Assembly: GCA_022426155.1 (NCBI GenBank)
Contig: JAKMEE010000005.1
Coordinates: forward strand, 1 to 64,000
Reading direction: 5' to 3'
Length of the DNA stretch: 64,000 nt
Source of the DNA: Candidatus Poseidonia sp.
GTDB lineage: Archaea > Thermoplasmatota > Poseidoniia > Poseidoniales > Poseidoniaceae
In this document: piece after piece, positions 27,000 to 35,900 of the stretch
Position numbering within the stretch: position 1 is the stretch's first letter
Layout: the number at the start of each line of letters is the position of its first letter
Program-made: the position numbers and the translations under genes
The notes under the pieces: model-generated
The model's input: only the letters and a program-made list of their open reading frames with translations
Told to the model about the DNA's origin: nothing
Database searches by the model: none

Positions 27000-27866
27000 A
27001 TGGGGGCAAAACACATCTCAGGGTCACGTCGACGTAATGAACCGTTTAATCCGTTCGCGAAAAATGCTTCTCAAGAGCATGAGCGGAGAAAAAGCGCACA
27101 ATCGCGTCAACCCTCGCGTCGCCCAACAACTCCCGATGTGTCTCCAAAAGAAACCGTGGATATCAAGGCCGAATTAGAACGTAAGCAGCGTGAAGCCAAT
27201 GAAAAATTGGTTGAGAAAGGGAAGGTCTCCGCCCCTGCTGTTCGTCCTGCACCAGTTCCGCAAACCAACTCAGAGAAGAAGGATTCAAACTCGGAACCAG
27301 TAAGTCGAGAAGATCGACTCGCAGAATTACGCAGAAAATCCGAGGCCCTCAAAAAGGCGGCACCGTCAAGCCCTGCTCAACCAAGTATGGAGCAAGAAAT
27401 CTTGGAGGGTGTCATAGATCCGGTGAGTCCAGTGGAAAATTCCGAAGTGGCTCCAGAAATCATAATCAGTGAATCTGAGGCCACAACTGGAGAAATGGTG
27501 ACATTACCTCGAGTTAAAAATGTCTTCAGGAAAATCGAGACTGAAACCAAAACGCCAACAAATGACAGGCGGCGCACACGGAGGCGCCATGACAAAAAAG
27601 GTGGGGGTCGTCAAAAGCCAGAAAGGAAACTTAACCGTCAAAAGTACCTTGAGTACAAGTACGCGGCTAAAGACATTCTTGACAACCCCAATGTTCCAGA
27701 AGAGCACCGCTCTAACGTACTAGGTCAGGTTTGGGCCAAAGGTGAACGTATTAGCGTCGAAGAATCCATTTCATTCATTGAACAAAAAGAACTTGAGTTG
27801 ATATTGCCAGCGGAAGTTGGTCAAAAACTTCGAGATCTTGTCAAGCGAATGACAACTAAGAGATGA
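27000..27866 (+). CDS. Hypothetical basic, largely disordered protein
   Basis: 288 residues. Residues 1-~195 are charged, low complexity and rich in Arg, Lys, Glu, Ser and Pro, with a strongly basic patch (DRRRTRRRHDKKGGG). The last ~85 residues look folded and helical (RQKYLEYKYAAKDILDNPN to LRDLVKRM). No family recognised. It lies between kae1 and an FKBP isomerase with a 4-bp gap to the latter. A nucleic-acid-associated role is only suggested by composition. Confidence 0.65.
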   Translation: MGAKHISGSRRRNEPFNPFAKNASQEHERRKSAQSRQPSRRPTTPDVSPKETVDIKAELERKQREANEKLVEKGKVSAPAVRPAPVPQTNSEKKDSNSEPVSREDRLAELRRKSEALKKAAPSSPAQPSMEQEILEGVIDPVSPVENSEVAPEIIISESEATTGEMVTLPRVKNVFRKIETETKTPTNDRRRTRRRHDKKGGGRQKPERKLNRQKYLEYKYAAKDILDNPNVPEEHRSNVLGQVWAKGERISVEESISFIEQKELELILPAEVGQKLRDLVKRMTTKR

Positions 27867-27870
27867 TAAT

Positions 27871-28374
27871 ATGACCGACCAAACCGTAAAAGAAAACAGC
27901 GTTGCAACCGTACACTACACTGGAACACTTCCTGATTCAAAGGAAGTCTTCGACTCCAGCGAGGGGCGAGACCCATTGACTTTCCTTGTGGGCCACCGCC
28001 AAATGATTCCTGGTTTTGAAGAAGAAATGATGGGTGCTAAAGTTGGAGAGCGAAGAGAATTCACATTGACTGCTGACCGAGCCTATGGAGAGCGTGACGA
28101 GGAAGCAGTATTGCAAATACCTCGAGAGAACTTCGCACCCCTTGAAGAAGAAGCTTCATTGGAAAAGGGAATGCAACTCGTTGCTCAAATGCCACATGGG
28201 CCAGCACCATTCACCGTAATTGAACTCACTGATGAAATTGTCACTGGAGATTTCAACCATGCACTTGCCGGTCAATCCCTCACCTTTTCTGTGGAAGTTG
28301 TTGAACTCCGGGATGCAAGTGAAGAAGAATTGGCACACGGACACGTTCACGGCCCAGGTGGGCACCACCACTGA
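27871..28374 (+). CDS. FKBP-type peptidyl-prolyl isomerase, SlyD-like
   Basis: 167 residues. FKBP core interrupted by an insert-in-flap domain (NSVATVHYTGTLPDSKEVFDSS, then PLTFLVGHRQMIPGFEEEMMG), the SlyD-type layout of prolyl isomerase plus chaperone. The tail is His-rich (HGHVHGPGGHHH), which in SlyD binds Ni2+ or Zn2+. Cytoplasmic. Confidence 0.93.
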   Translation: MTDQTVKENSVATVHYTGTLPDSKEVFDSSEGRDPLTFLVGHRQMIPGFEEEMMGAKVGERREFTLTADRAYGERDEEAVLQIPRENFAPLEEEASLEKGMQLVAQMPHGPAPFTVIELTDEIVTGDFNHALAGQSLTFSVEVVELRDASEEELAHGHVHGPGGHHH

Positions 28375-28391
28375 ACTGAAAGCGAGTCTTG

Positions 28392-30005
28392 ATGAAGCGC
28401 CATCCCCTGAGAACTGATATGGGGCCGTTGCGAAAGGATACTTGGAAGACCCTAAGTGGGATTGACCTCCCTCACATAGCCCGACCAACTAGCCCTGATT
28501 ATTCACACATTGCTGATGCTGGCAGCCCCCCATATACACGGGGAATTCATGAAACGATGTATCGTTCAAGACTCTGGACCATGCGTCAATATGCTGGATT
28601 TTCTAGCGCTAAAGAGACTAATGAACGATTTAAACTCCTCCTCGAACGTGGGCAGATGGGTCTTTCAGTGGCATTCGATTTGCCAACTCAACTTGGTCTC
28701 GATGCTGATGATGATCTCTCATACGGAGAAGTCGGCAAGGTGGGTGTGTCAATCTCATCGGTTGAAGATATGATTGAATTATTTGATGGAATACCACTCG
28801 ATGAAGTGAGTACGTCCATGACCATCAATGCACCAGCCATGGTGTTGTTGGCAATGTACATGGTTGCAGCAGAAGAGCAAGGGGCTAAAATTGATGAGTT
28901 ACGCGGAACCATTCAAAATGATATTCTCAAGGAATACATTGCACGGGGCACATACGTATTCCCTCCTGAACCAAGCATGAGATTAATCACCGATATATTC
29001 CAACACTGTGCTGAAAATGTTCCAAAATGGAACACTATTTCCATCTCTGGCTATCATATCAGAGAAGCAGGCTCAACAGCCGTTCAAGAAATTGCCTTCA
29101 CACTCGCCAATGCCTTGGCCTATGTTGAAGCAGCCATAGAATCTGGCATGGATATTGACGAATTTGCTCCACAACTATCTTTTTTCTTCAATTGCCATAA
29201 TGATTTCTTTGAAGAAGCATCAAAATTCAGAGCCGCGAGGAGCCTTTGGCACGATCTCATCAAAGAACGATATTCACCCAAGAAAGAAAAATCTCTGAAA
29301 CTTAGATTCCACACTCAAGTTGCAGGCGTAAGCCTCACTGCGCAGCAGCCACTCAACAATGTAGCGAGAGTGACCATACAAGCTCTAGCAGCAGTACTTG
29401 GTGGGACTCAAAGCCTTCACACCAACTCATACGATGAAGCACTTGGATTGCCCACTGAAGAATCTGCCACCGTTGCGTTAAGGACGCAACAAATCATCGC
29501 TGAAGAATCAGGTGTAGCTGATATTGCTGATCCACTCGGCGGTTCCTATCACGTTGAATCATTAACAAAAGCCATCTATGATTCTGCTTCATCCATCATT
29601 GAGCAAATTGAAACAATGGGTGGGGCAATGACAGCGATTGAGCAAGGTTGGCAACAACGAGAAATTCATCAATCCGCCTACCAGCATATGAACGAGGTTG
29701 AGCGAGGTGAACGACGAATCATTGGTGTGAACCATGGGGTCATGGAAACTGAAACACCGTTCCCAGCTATGAAAATTAATCCAAAAATTGGGGAAGAACA
29801 AGAAGGAAAATTGAAAATTTTGCGCACAAACCGTGATGGGGTGCTGGTGGAGAGATGTCTAAAACAGATTGAACAAGCTACCAAAGACGATTCGAATCTC
29901 TTCCCATCTGTTCTTGATGCTGTGCGTTCTAGGGCAACATTAGGCGAAATTATGAATGTACTCAAAGATGAATTTGGAACTTACATGGCGCCGAGTGGAT
30001 TTTGA
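28392..30005 (+). CDS. Methylmalonyl-CoA mutase, catalytic (alpha) subunit
   Basis: 537 residues, the TIM-barrel substrate-binding subunit that interconverts (R)-methylmalonyl-CoA and succinyl-CoA with adenosylcobalamin. Clear signatures: PYTRGIHETMYRSRLWTMRQYAGF, SVAFDLPTQLG, FNCHNDFFEEASKFRAAR, HTQVAGVSLTAQQP. The B12-binding domain is not attached, as in the archaeal two-gene form, so the small subunit must be elsewhere. Followed 10 bp later by the epimerase. ATG 28392 preferred to TTG 28389. Confidence 0.95.
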   Translation: MKRHPLRTDMGPLRKDTWKTLSGIDLPHIARPTSPDYSHIADAGSPPYTRGIHETMYRSRLWTMRQYAGFSSAKETNERFKLLLERGQMGLSVAFDLPTQLGLDADDDLSYGEVGKVGVSISSVEDMIELFDGIPLDEVSTSMTINAPAMVLLAMYMVAAEEQGAKIDELRGTIQNDILKEYIARGTYVFPPEPSMRLITDIFQHCAENVPKWNTISISGYHIREAGSTAVQEIAFTLANALAYVEAAIESGMDIDEFAPQLSFFFNCHNDFFEEASKFRAARSLWHDLIKERYSPKKEKSLKLRFHTQVAGVSLTAQQPLNNVARVTIQALAAVLGGTQSLHTNSYDEALGLPTEESATVALRTQQIIAEESGVADIADPLGGSYHVESLTKAIYDSASSIIEQIETMGGAMTAIEQGWQQREIHQSAYQHMNEVERGERRIIGVNHGVMETETPFPAMKINPKIGEEQEGKLKILRTNRDGVLVERCLKQIEQATKDDSNLFPSVLDAVRSRATLGEIMNVLKDEFGTYMAPSGF

Positions 30006-30015
30006 GGTGAATATA

Positions 30016-30459
30016 ATGGATTTTGGACCAATACGAATTGACCACATTGGAATTGCAACACACCAACTTGACGATACTACGGGTTTTTGGAAACTTTTGG
30101 GCCTAAAGCAACATTCGGAGGATGAAACTGTTCTCGATCAAGGTGTTATGACACGCTTTTTTTCAACCTCCACGCTCAATGAAATTGGAGATGTCCCTGC
30201 AAAAATAGAATTACTTGAGCCAACAGCGGATGAAACACCGATTGGGAGATTTTTGAACCGACGTGGCCCAGGTATTCAGCAACTCTGTTTCAGTGTGGGT
30301 AACCTCACCGGGCTGCTAGAACATTTACAGCGAAATGGGATTCGTTTGATTGATGAAAAACCTCGATTGGGTGCTGGAGGGCAAATGATTGCATTTGTCC
30401 ACCCTGCATCAACAGGCGGAGTCTTGGTCGAACTCAGCCAAAGACGCTCAGATGAATGA
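30016..30459 (+). CDS. mce: Methylmalonyl-CoA epimerase
   Basis: 147 residues, vicinal-oxygen-chelate fold, interconverts (S)- and (R)-methylmalonyl-CoA for the mutase upstream. IDHIGIATHQLD carries the first metal His; GPGIQQLCFSV and GGVLVELSQ supply the others. GAGGTGAAT precedes ATG 30016. Together with the mutase it handles propionyl-CoA from odd-chain and branched amino-acid breakdown. Confidence 0.94.
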   Translation: MDFGPIRIDHIGIATHQLDDTTGFWKLLGLKQHSEDETVLDQGVMTRFFSTSTLNEIGDVPAKIELLEPTADETPIGRFLNRRGPGIQQLCFSVGNLTGLLEHLQRNGIRLIDEKPRLGAGGQMIAFVHPASTGGVLVELSQRRSDE

Positions 30460-30499
30460 GGGCGAATGCCTATAATCGTCCCGTCATTTGAGAGGGTTG

Positions 30500-30805
30500 A
30501 TGAGGACTTGCATTGACCAATTACTGGCCCTGCCACACATTGATGCCCCGCGTATGAAGCATGAGGTGAATTATTTAGCAGGTCGTCTCGAAGAGTTAAG
30601 AATTCAAAGAAATATTAGCAATGAAGCATATCTTGATGCCGGTGTAATTCAGGGTGCGATTGAGTTGATTGCTAACATGATTGACATGGGTGTACCACAA
30701 CGAGAGGTTCAACAAGAGTTACAACAGCAACTTTTCCGCGCCCAACGTCTTGAAACCAAGCACCCAGGGCTTAACTGGGCAGTCGAATCAGGCCGTGCGA
30801 GTTGA
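30500..30805 (+). CDS. Small helical hypothetical protein
   Basis: About 101 residues, predicted all-helical, no membrane segment (LEELRIQRNISNEAYLDAGVI, ending LNWAVESGRAS). It ends 7 bp before the ABC ATPase, so is probably co-transcribed. No family recognised. Confidence 0.55.
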   Translation: MRTCIDQLLALPHIDAPRMKHEVNYLAGRLEELRIQRNISNEAYLDAGVIQGAIELIANMIDMGVPQREVQQELQQQLFRAQRLETKHPGLNWAVESGRAS

Positions 30806-30812
30806 ACAATCC

Positions 30813-31637
30813 ATGGGCCCAGCTTTGCTCACCGCCAACGATGTATCCAAATCGTTTGGAGAAATTCAAGCTCTGAATCATGTTAATTTGGAGATTCATG
30901 AGGGTGAAATTGTAGGATTAGTAGGTTCAAACGGTGCGGGGAAGACAACACTACTACGCCTTTTTTCAGGTGTTTATGAACCTACAAGCGGTACGATGAC
31001 TCTCGCTGACGGCAAACACGTCAAGGAAGCACGCCAAAATGTTGGTGTAGTCCCTGAATCCACCGGTCTTTATTCACGATTGACTGCGTGGGAAAATATT
31101 CGTTATCATAGCAGACTTCATGGGTTGTCAGATGATATCGCATGGCACAGAACTACCGTCTTTGCACAACGTTTGGAGATGCTCGATGCTTTGGGTCGGC
31201 ATACCAAAGGATTCTCTCGTGGGATGAAGCAAAAAACTGCCCTTCTTCGAGCACTTGTGCACGCCCCAAAAGTGCTCTTACTCGATGAACCAACAGCTGG
31301 ATTAGATGTGACTAGTGCTCGCACGGTTCGATCCCTCGTTCGGCAATTAGGCGAGGAAGGAGGGACTGTCATTTATTCAACACACCAATTAGCAGAAGCT
31401 GAGGCCGTTTGTTCTAGAATTATCATCATTCACAACGGCGAGGTACGTGCCGATGGAACGCCCCAATCTTTGTTGGAATTAACAGGAGGAAAGAACCTTG
31501 AGGAAGCCTATGTGATGTTAACAAAGGATAAAGCGCGGGCAAGACAAGAGGATCAAAAACCGATGTCCAAAATTGCTACTTGGTGGCAATCATTCTTTAC
31601 ACCTAGAACACCAATGGAGGTTGGCGAAGATGAGTGA
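30813..31637 (+). CDS. ABC transporter ATP-binding protein (ABC-2 type)
   Basis: 274 residues. Walker A GSNGAGKT, signature-like FSRGMKQKTA (variant of LSGGQ), Walker B VLLLDEPTAGLD and switch His in STHQLAEAE. DRA/NatA-like family that partners with ABC-2 permeases for export. ATG 30813 chosen; the longer ORF overlaps the previous gene. Its last 8 bases overlap the permease start. Confidence 0.93.
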   Translation: MGPALLTANDVSKSFGEIQALNHVNLEIHEGEIVGLVGSNGAGKTTLLRLFSGVYEPTSGTMTLADGKHVKEARQNVGVVPESTGLYSRLTAWENIRYHSRLHGLSDDIAWHRTTVFAQRLEMLDALGRHTKGFSRGMKQKTALLRALVHAPKVLLLDEPTAGLDVTSARTVRSLVRQLGEEGGTVIYSTHQLAEAEAVCSRIIIIHNGEVRADGTPQSLLELTGGKNLEEAYVMLTKDKARARQEDQKPMSKIATWWQSFFTPRTPMEVGEDE

Positions 31638-32847
31638 TTCCTCACGACGAATTCGAACCATTGCCAAGAAAGAATTGATTGAATTCGCAAGAGATTGGCG
31701 AACCATCCTTTCACTTTTGGTGATCCCACTCCTTATGTTCCCCGTTCTGTTCATTCTGTTTCCATTACTCTTGGCATCTGAAGCTGCTGAATTGGATGCT
31801 CTTCAGGTGAATATCGTGATTCAAAGCAATGAATTTCCTGATGATTTGGAAGATTTATTGAATAATTCGAGCATGGAATTGCACTACGAATCTCTGACTT
31901 ACGAAGGCAATCTGTCCAATCCAATAGGAGAGGAAGAACGCTTGCGCAACGGTAGCGTCGATGCAATTTTACGGTTTGAGAAAGCCGAAAATATCTGGCA
32001 TTATGCAATTTTATTCATGTCGACTTCAGAGCGCGGGCAAGAAGCTCGAAATCGTATGTTAGATGTATTGAACGATTGGGAAGCGAACGAAACTGAACGG
32101 CGAATAGTGGATGCAGGCCTTGACCCAAATACCACTATCAACCCCCTACAGTGGGATGGAGATATTGCTCAGAGCGATGTTGCAACTCAAGGGGAACAAG
32201 CTGGAATGATGTTATCGCTCTTCATCCCATTGGTTCTCTCAGTCTGGACCTTCTCATCGGCAATTCAACCGTCGATTGACATGACTGCTGGTGAACGAGA
32301 ACGCGGCACACTCGAAGCCTTGTTGGGTTTGCCTTGCTCAAGAATTGAATTATTATTTGGCAAATGGTTAGCCGTTGCCACAATCACAGGTATCGGGGTC
32401 CTCTTGCAAATCTTTGGATTACTCTTTGCCATAGGGTATTTGGCATCTACAAATCTGTTATCATTGCCGGATCTATCATTGACTACGGTCCTGTTTATTG
32501 CACTTGCAGTGATGTTATTTGCTGTGATGGTTGTTGCCTTTGAATTAGCTCTGGCGATGCGCTCTCATAGTGTTAAAGAAGCAGGTTCAGTACTCGGCCC
32601 TGCAGTGATCCTAATCCTTTTCCCTGCTTTGTTCACACAAGTGATTAACCTCGATGGGATTGAAGCCTTTTGGTTTGCTATCCCAGTCGTGAATGTTCTC
32701 CTTGCTTTACGCGAGTTATTGATGGACCGATTTGTGCTCGAACATATCCTTGTCTGGGTCGTAAGTTCAACAATTTATGCCATCGCAGCAGCGGTGTATG
32801 CTGCTCGTCAATTCAAACGAGAAGACATTGTGACAAGTCTATCTTAA
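31630..32847 (+). CDS. ABC-2 type permease (NatB-like)
   Basis: 405 residues. TM1 near residue 22-45, a ~160-residue extracellular domain, then five hydrophobic segments; TAGERERGTLEALLGLPCSR is the conserved ABC-2/NatB motif. Forms an exporter with the overlapping ATPase; NatAB in Bacillus exports Na+, others export drugs or lipids. The 3' end overlaps the convergent aminotransferase gene by 4 bp. Confidence 0.9.
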   Translation: MSDSSRRIRTIAKKELIEFARDWRTILSLLVIPLLMFPVLFILFPLLLASEAAELDALQVNIVIQSNEFPDDLEDLLNNSSMELHYESLTYEGNLSNPIGEEERLRNGSVDAILRFEKAENIWHYAILFMSTSERGQEARNRMLDVLNDWEANETERRIVDAGLDPNTTINPLQWDGDIAQSDVATQGEQAGMMLSLFIPLVLSVWTFSSAIQPSIDMTAGERERGTLEALLGLPCSRIELLFGKWLAVATITGIGVLLQIFGLLFAIGYLASTNLLSLPDLSLTTVLFIALAVMLFAVMVVAFELALAMRSHSVKEAGSVLGPAVILILFPALFTQVINLDGIEAFWFAIPVVNVLLALRELLMDRFVLEHILVWVVSSTIYAIAAAVYAARQFKREDIVTSLS

Positions 32848-34385
32848 GCTCCAAATGCAATCAAGGAATCTCGAACAATAGCACAAATAAGATCGATTTC
32901 CTCTGACGTGATGGCGAAATGCGGTGTAAAGCGCAATGCATTAACTCCACCGTGAATGACTCCTAAGCCTCGTCTTCGACACCAAGGTTCGATGGCATCA
33001 AATCCAACAACAGGAAACTTCGAAGGTTCCAATTCAGCGCTACATAGTAATCCTGTTCCTTGCACCTTGGTGATAACTTCTGGGAATTCAGCTTGGAGAA
33101 CTTTGAGTTTCTCGACAAATTCCACACCGCGATTGCGGATATTTTGACGCAATTCTGGAGTCATACGATCCAAAACGGCGACCGCTGTTTCCAAGGCACG
33201 TGGATTGGTAGTCATGGTGTTCCCATAAATTCCGGTGACGTAAAGTGAGGCTGCCCGTTCATTCATGCCTAAGACTGACAAGGGATATTGACCAGCATTC
33301 AATGCCTTTGACCATGTTTCGAGGTCGGGGGCTTCGCAGTCCTCAAATCCTTCATAATCGACGATTGAAAGTGTTCCTTGGCCTCGAATCCCAGCCTGTA
33401 TTGAATCTACCAAGAGCATACTCCCATGTTCAAGAGTCAGCTTTCTTGCTTCGTCGTAAAAATCTCGTTCAACACATTGCCCAGGGTTCCCTTCTCCTTG
33501 GACTGGTTCGATGGCGAGTAATTCAATGAAAACTCCGTCCCTGTTCGCATTGTCAAACGCCTCCCGCAATGAAGCTATGTCATTAGCAGGAACTAAAATC
33601 AAATTATCTCGTTCTTCGAATGTGGCGAGATGCTGTTGATATTTCGGAAGACATGAATGAGAGATTTGAGCAGGTCGATCAGTTCGACCGTGGAACCCTT
33701 GTTCAATCGCCATCATCTTGATTTTCTTCCCTTCATGCCTAGCACCCTTTGCCGTCAATTTTTTTGCATTGACATCGGCAATTCTACAACTGACTGTAAC
33801 GGATTCTGAACCACTATTCATGCAGATAAAGGAATGAAATGGGCAAGAGCCCCGCATGTGCCCCAACTCTTTACGCAACCGGTTTTCAAGTCGCTTTTGA
33901 GAAAAAGATGCTGTCATGACATTGGCCATGACCCAGTTTTGCGACATGGCTTCGAGGATTTCATCAGGCCCATGGCCTGCTCCAAGCATCCCGTACCCAC
34001 CATTATCATGAATAACTGCTCCATGTGCAGTGATAATCCAAGGACCACGCCCACTTAGTGCAACGTATGGATTGACAGTTGCTGGATTGTAAAAATTAAC
34101 ATATCCCTCTTGTAATTGTTCTATCATCGCCCCTTCATCCATGTCAAGGGCGCTATGACCAAATTCAGAGATGATGGCTTCTTGGCCTGCTGCTGCTTCA
34201 TGGATTGCACGCCCTAATCTCGGATCATGGGGCAAAAAGAACGTGATTTCGTCATCGGTTAATCCTGTGGTCTGCATTTGCCCAGCACGACTCCGCATCA
34301 GGTGGAGAACTTCGATTGGGGCGGGTAGCACATCGGGAACCATGTCCGTTCCTCGCCTCGGACTTCTTTGAACATTGGGGCTCAT
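32844..34385 (-). CDS. Class III aminotransferase (PLP-dependent)
   Basis: 513 residues, fold-type I. The conserved Lys is in WSKALNAG. The pyridine-N Asp region reads LLVDSIQAGIRGQG, where most family members have DEVQTGxGRTG, so the Glu is replaced by Ser. QGFHGRT and EPVQGEGN are standard. Substrate is unclear; the length and N-terminal extension recall lysine 6- or other omega-aminotransferases. Divergent from an RHH regulator gene across a 90-bp region with a perfect 11-bp inverted repeat, so the regulator may control it. Confidence 0.87.
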   Translation of the reverse strand: MSPNVQRSPRRGTDMVPDVLPAPIEVLHLMRSRAGQMQTTGLTDDEITFFLPHDPRLGRAIHEAAAGQEAIISEFGHSALDMDEGAMIEQLQEGYVNFYNPATVNPYVALSGRGPWIITAHGAVIHDNGGYGMLGAGHGPDEILEAMSQNWVMANVMTASFSQKRLENRLRKELGHMRGSCPFHSFICMNSGSESVTVSCRIADVNAKKLTAKGARHEGKKIKMMAIEQGFHGRTDRPAQISHSCLPKYQQHLATFEERDNLILVPANDIASLREAFDNANRDGVFIELLAIEPVQGEGNPGQCVERDFYDEARKLTLEHGSMLLVDSIQAGIRGQGTLSIVDYEGFEDCEAPDLETWSKALNAGQYPLSVLGMNERAASLYVTGIYGNTMTTNPRALETAVAVLDRMTPELRQNIRNRGVEFVEKLKVLQAEFPEVITKVQGTGLLCSAELEPSKFPVVGFDAIEPWCRRRGLGVIHGGVNALRFTPHFAITSEEIDLICAIVRDSLIAFGA

Positions 34386-34415
34386 TCATCTAGTAAAGTT
34401 CAATATAGAACACCT

Positions 34416-34450
34416 TAAGTATTCGCCCAGTATTACTATGCGAATACTTA
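34416..34450. promoter_or_regulatory. Perfect 11-bp inverted repeat, likely RHH operator
   Basis: TAAGTATTCGC (34416-34426) and GCGAATACTTA (34440-34450) are exact reverse complements around a 13-nt A/T-rich spacer (ccagtattactat). The site is in the gap between the divergent aminotransferase and RHH genes. The spacer could hold the TATA element for the + strand, with a start near 34460, and the arms overlap other TATA-like strings. Binding by the RHH protein encoded next door is inference. Confidence 0.65.
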
Positions 34451-34475
34451 TATGCCAATGTTTTGAGGAGGAATC

Positions 34476-34646
34476 ATGCCGAAAATTTCCTTGGACATGC
34501 CTCAAGAACTGATGTATGACCTCAAATTGCATGTGGGTGATGAAAAGAAATTTATCAGTTTAGCAGATGCAGTAAGAACAGCTTGCCGAAAGATGCTTGA
34601 TCAATTGGATCAAATCGACGAGAGGCATGGTAGGAGGGGTGATTAA
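34476..34646 (+). CDS. Ribbon-helix-helix (CopG-like) regulator
   Basis: 56 residues, too short for the ORF track. MPKISLDMPQELMYDLKLHV gives the beta strand and first helix of an RHH domain, and FISLADAVRTACRKML the second helix. A strong GAGGAGG lies 4-5 bases before the ATG. Its stop is 1 bp before the folE ATG, so it heads the folE-queE-queC-queD operon. It probably binds the inverted repeat just upstream and regulates itself, the que genes and perhaps the divergent aminotransferase. Confidence 0.8.
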   Translation: MPKISLDMPQELMYDLKLHVGDEKKFISLADAVRTACRKMLDQLDQIDERHGRRGD

Positions 34647-34647
34647 A

Positions 34648-35223
34648 ATGGTTCAACGAGATGAAGCAATGAAAGCAGTTCGCGTTCTATTGGAGTTCAT
34701 CGAGGGTGATGGGAAAGCAGAACGTGAAGGACTGTCTCGTACTCCTGAGCGAGTTGTTGATTCCTGGCAAGAAATATACGCAGGTTATCAAATGGATGCC
34801 GAAGAAATTCTAGATGCCACCTTCAATGGCGAGGGTTATGATGGAATTGTCCTCTTGCGTGATATTGAATTTCACTCCACCTGTGAACATCACCTTCAAC
34901 CGTTCAAGGGAAGGGCTCACGTAGCATACATTCCTGTTGAACGCATTGTCGGCATCAGTAAATTAGCACGAATTGTGGAATTGCATGCACGTCGTTTACA
35001 GAATCAAGAACGCATCACAAAAGGAATTGCAGATGACATCGAGTCCTATTTGAAACCGCTTGGTGCAGCGGTCATCTTAGAGGCGTCTCATGGCTGTATG
35101 CAATGCCGAGGCGTCGCCAAACAACAGGCAGTCATGACCACTTCATCCATGCGTGGTGTGTTTTTTGAAACCGCTGAAGCTCGTGCAGAATTGATGCAAT
35201 TGATTCAACAACCAAAACTATGA
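34648..35223 (+). CDS. folE: GTP cyclohydrolase I (FolE type IA)
   Basis: 191 residues. Converts GTP to 7,8-dihydroneopterin triphosphate, the first step to preQ0 (and to pterins). Zinc ligands are seen in FHSTCEHHLQPF (Cys and His) and HGCMQCRG (Cys). ATG 34648 directly follows the RHH stop; the ORF-track start at 34597 lies inside the RHH gene. Clustered with queE, queC and queD, so it serves deazaguanine synthesis, ultimately archaeosine. Confidence 0.94.
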   Translation: MVQRDEAMKAVRVLLEFIEGDGKAEREGLSRTPERVVDSWQEIYAGYQMDAEEILDATFNGEGYDGIVLLRDIEFHSTCEHHLQPFKGRAHVAYIPVERIVGISKLARIVELHARRLQNQERITKGIADDIESYLKPLGAAVILEASHGCMQCRGVAKQQAVMTTSSMRGVFFETAEARAELMQLIQQPKL

Positions 35224-35232
35224 GGCTTTACG

Positions 35233-35892
35233 ATGATCAGTGATACATGCCAACTGTCTGGAGAATCATCTGTTGATGATCCAACCGATTTGGCAACGGA
35301 ATACAATATCGTTGAAATATTTCATTCAGTACAAGGAGAAGGATTCAGGGCTGGCATTCCTCATGTTTTTGTCAGATTTGGCTCCTGCAATCTTCGTTGT
35401 GAGTGGTGCGATACAAACTTTGACGAGCATGAACCAATGAATGCAATTGATATCTTGGGTGCGATTATGAAATTCCCGTGCAAAAATATCATCTTCACCG
35501 GAGGAGAGCCTATGTTGAATGACTTATGGCCACTCAGCCGGTTGCTCAAATCAAGGGGATATCACATATCCATTGAATCCAATGGAACCATCGAAATTCC
35601 AGAAGGTTTGCTTGATTGGATTTGTATCTCCCCGAAGGATCAAATGTATCCTAATGTCGCTATAAGGCAGCAAATAGGTGATGAATTGAAATGTGTCTAT
35701 GTTGGACAAAACCTCAGCATGTACGATGAACTGCGCAAGGGCTTTGAGCATCATTTCCTCCAACCTTGTTACATCGACACCCAGAGTGTTGAGTGGAACG
35801 GTGAAAACTTTGCATCTACAGAAGCCATCGTGAAGAAACATCCTGGTTGGAGATTGTCCTTACAAACGCACAAGTGGATGGGAATATTGTAG
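35233..35892 (+). CDS. queE: 7-carboxy-7-deazaguanine synthase (radical SAM)
   Basis: 219 residues. Radical SAM enzyme making CDG from 6-carboxytetrahydropterin. The cluster motif CNLRCEWC is CX3CX2C, the usual radical SAM form; FHSVQGEG at the start and FTGGEPMLN are family hallmarks. 9 bp after folE and 8 bp before queC/msrB. Confidence 0.94.
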   Translation: MISDTCQLSGESSVDDPTDLATEYNIVEIFHSVQGEGFRAGIPHVFVRFGSCNLRCEWCDTNFDEHEPMNAIDILGAIMKFPCKNIIFTGGEPMLNDLWPLSRLLKSRGYHISIESNGTIEIPEGLLDWICISPKDQMYPNVAIRQQIGDELKCVYVGQNLSMYDELRKGFEHHFLQPCYIDTQSVEWNGENFASTEAIVKKHPGWRLSLQTHKWMGIL

Positions 35893-35900
35893 GTGATTCA

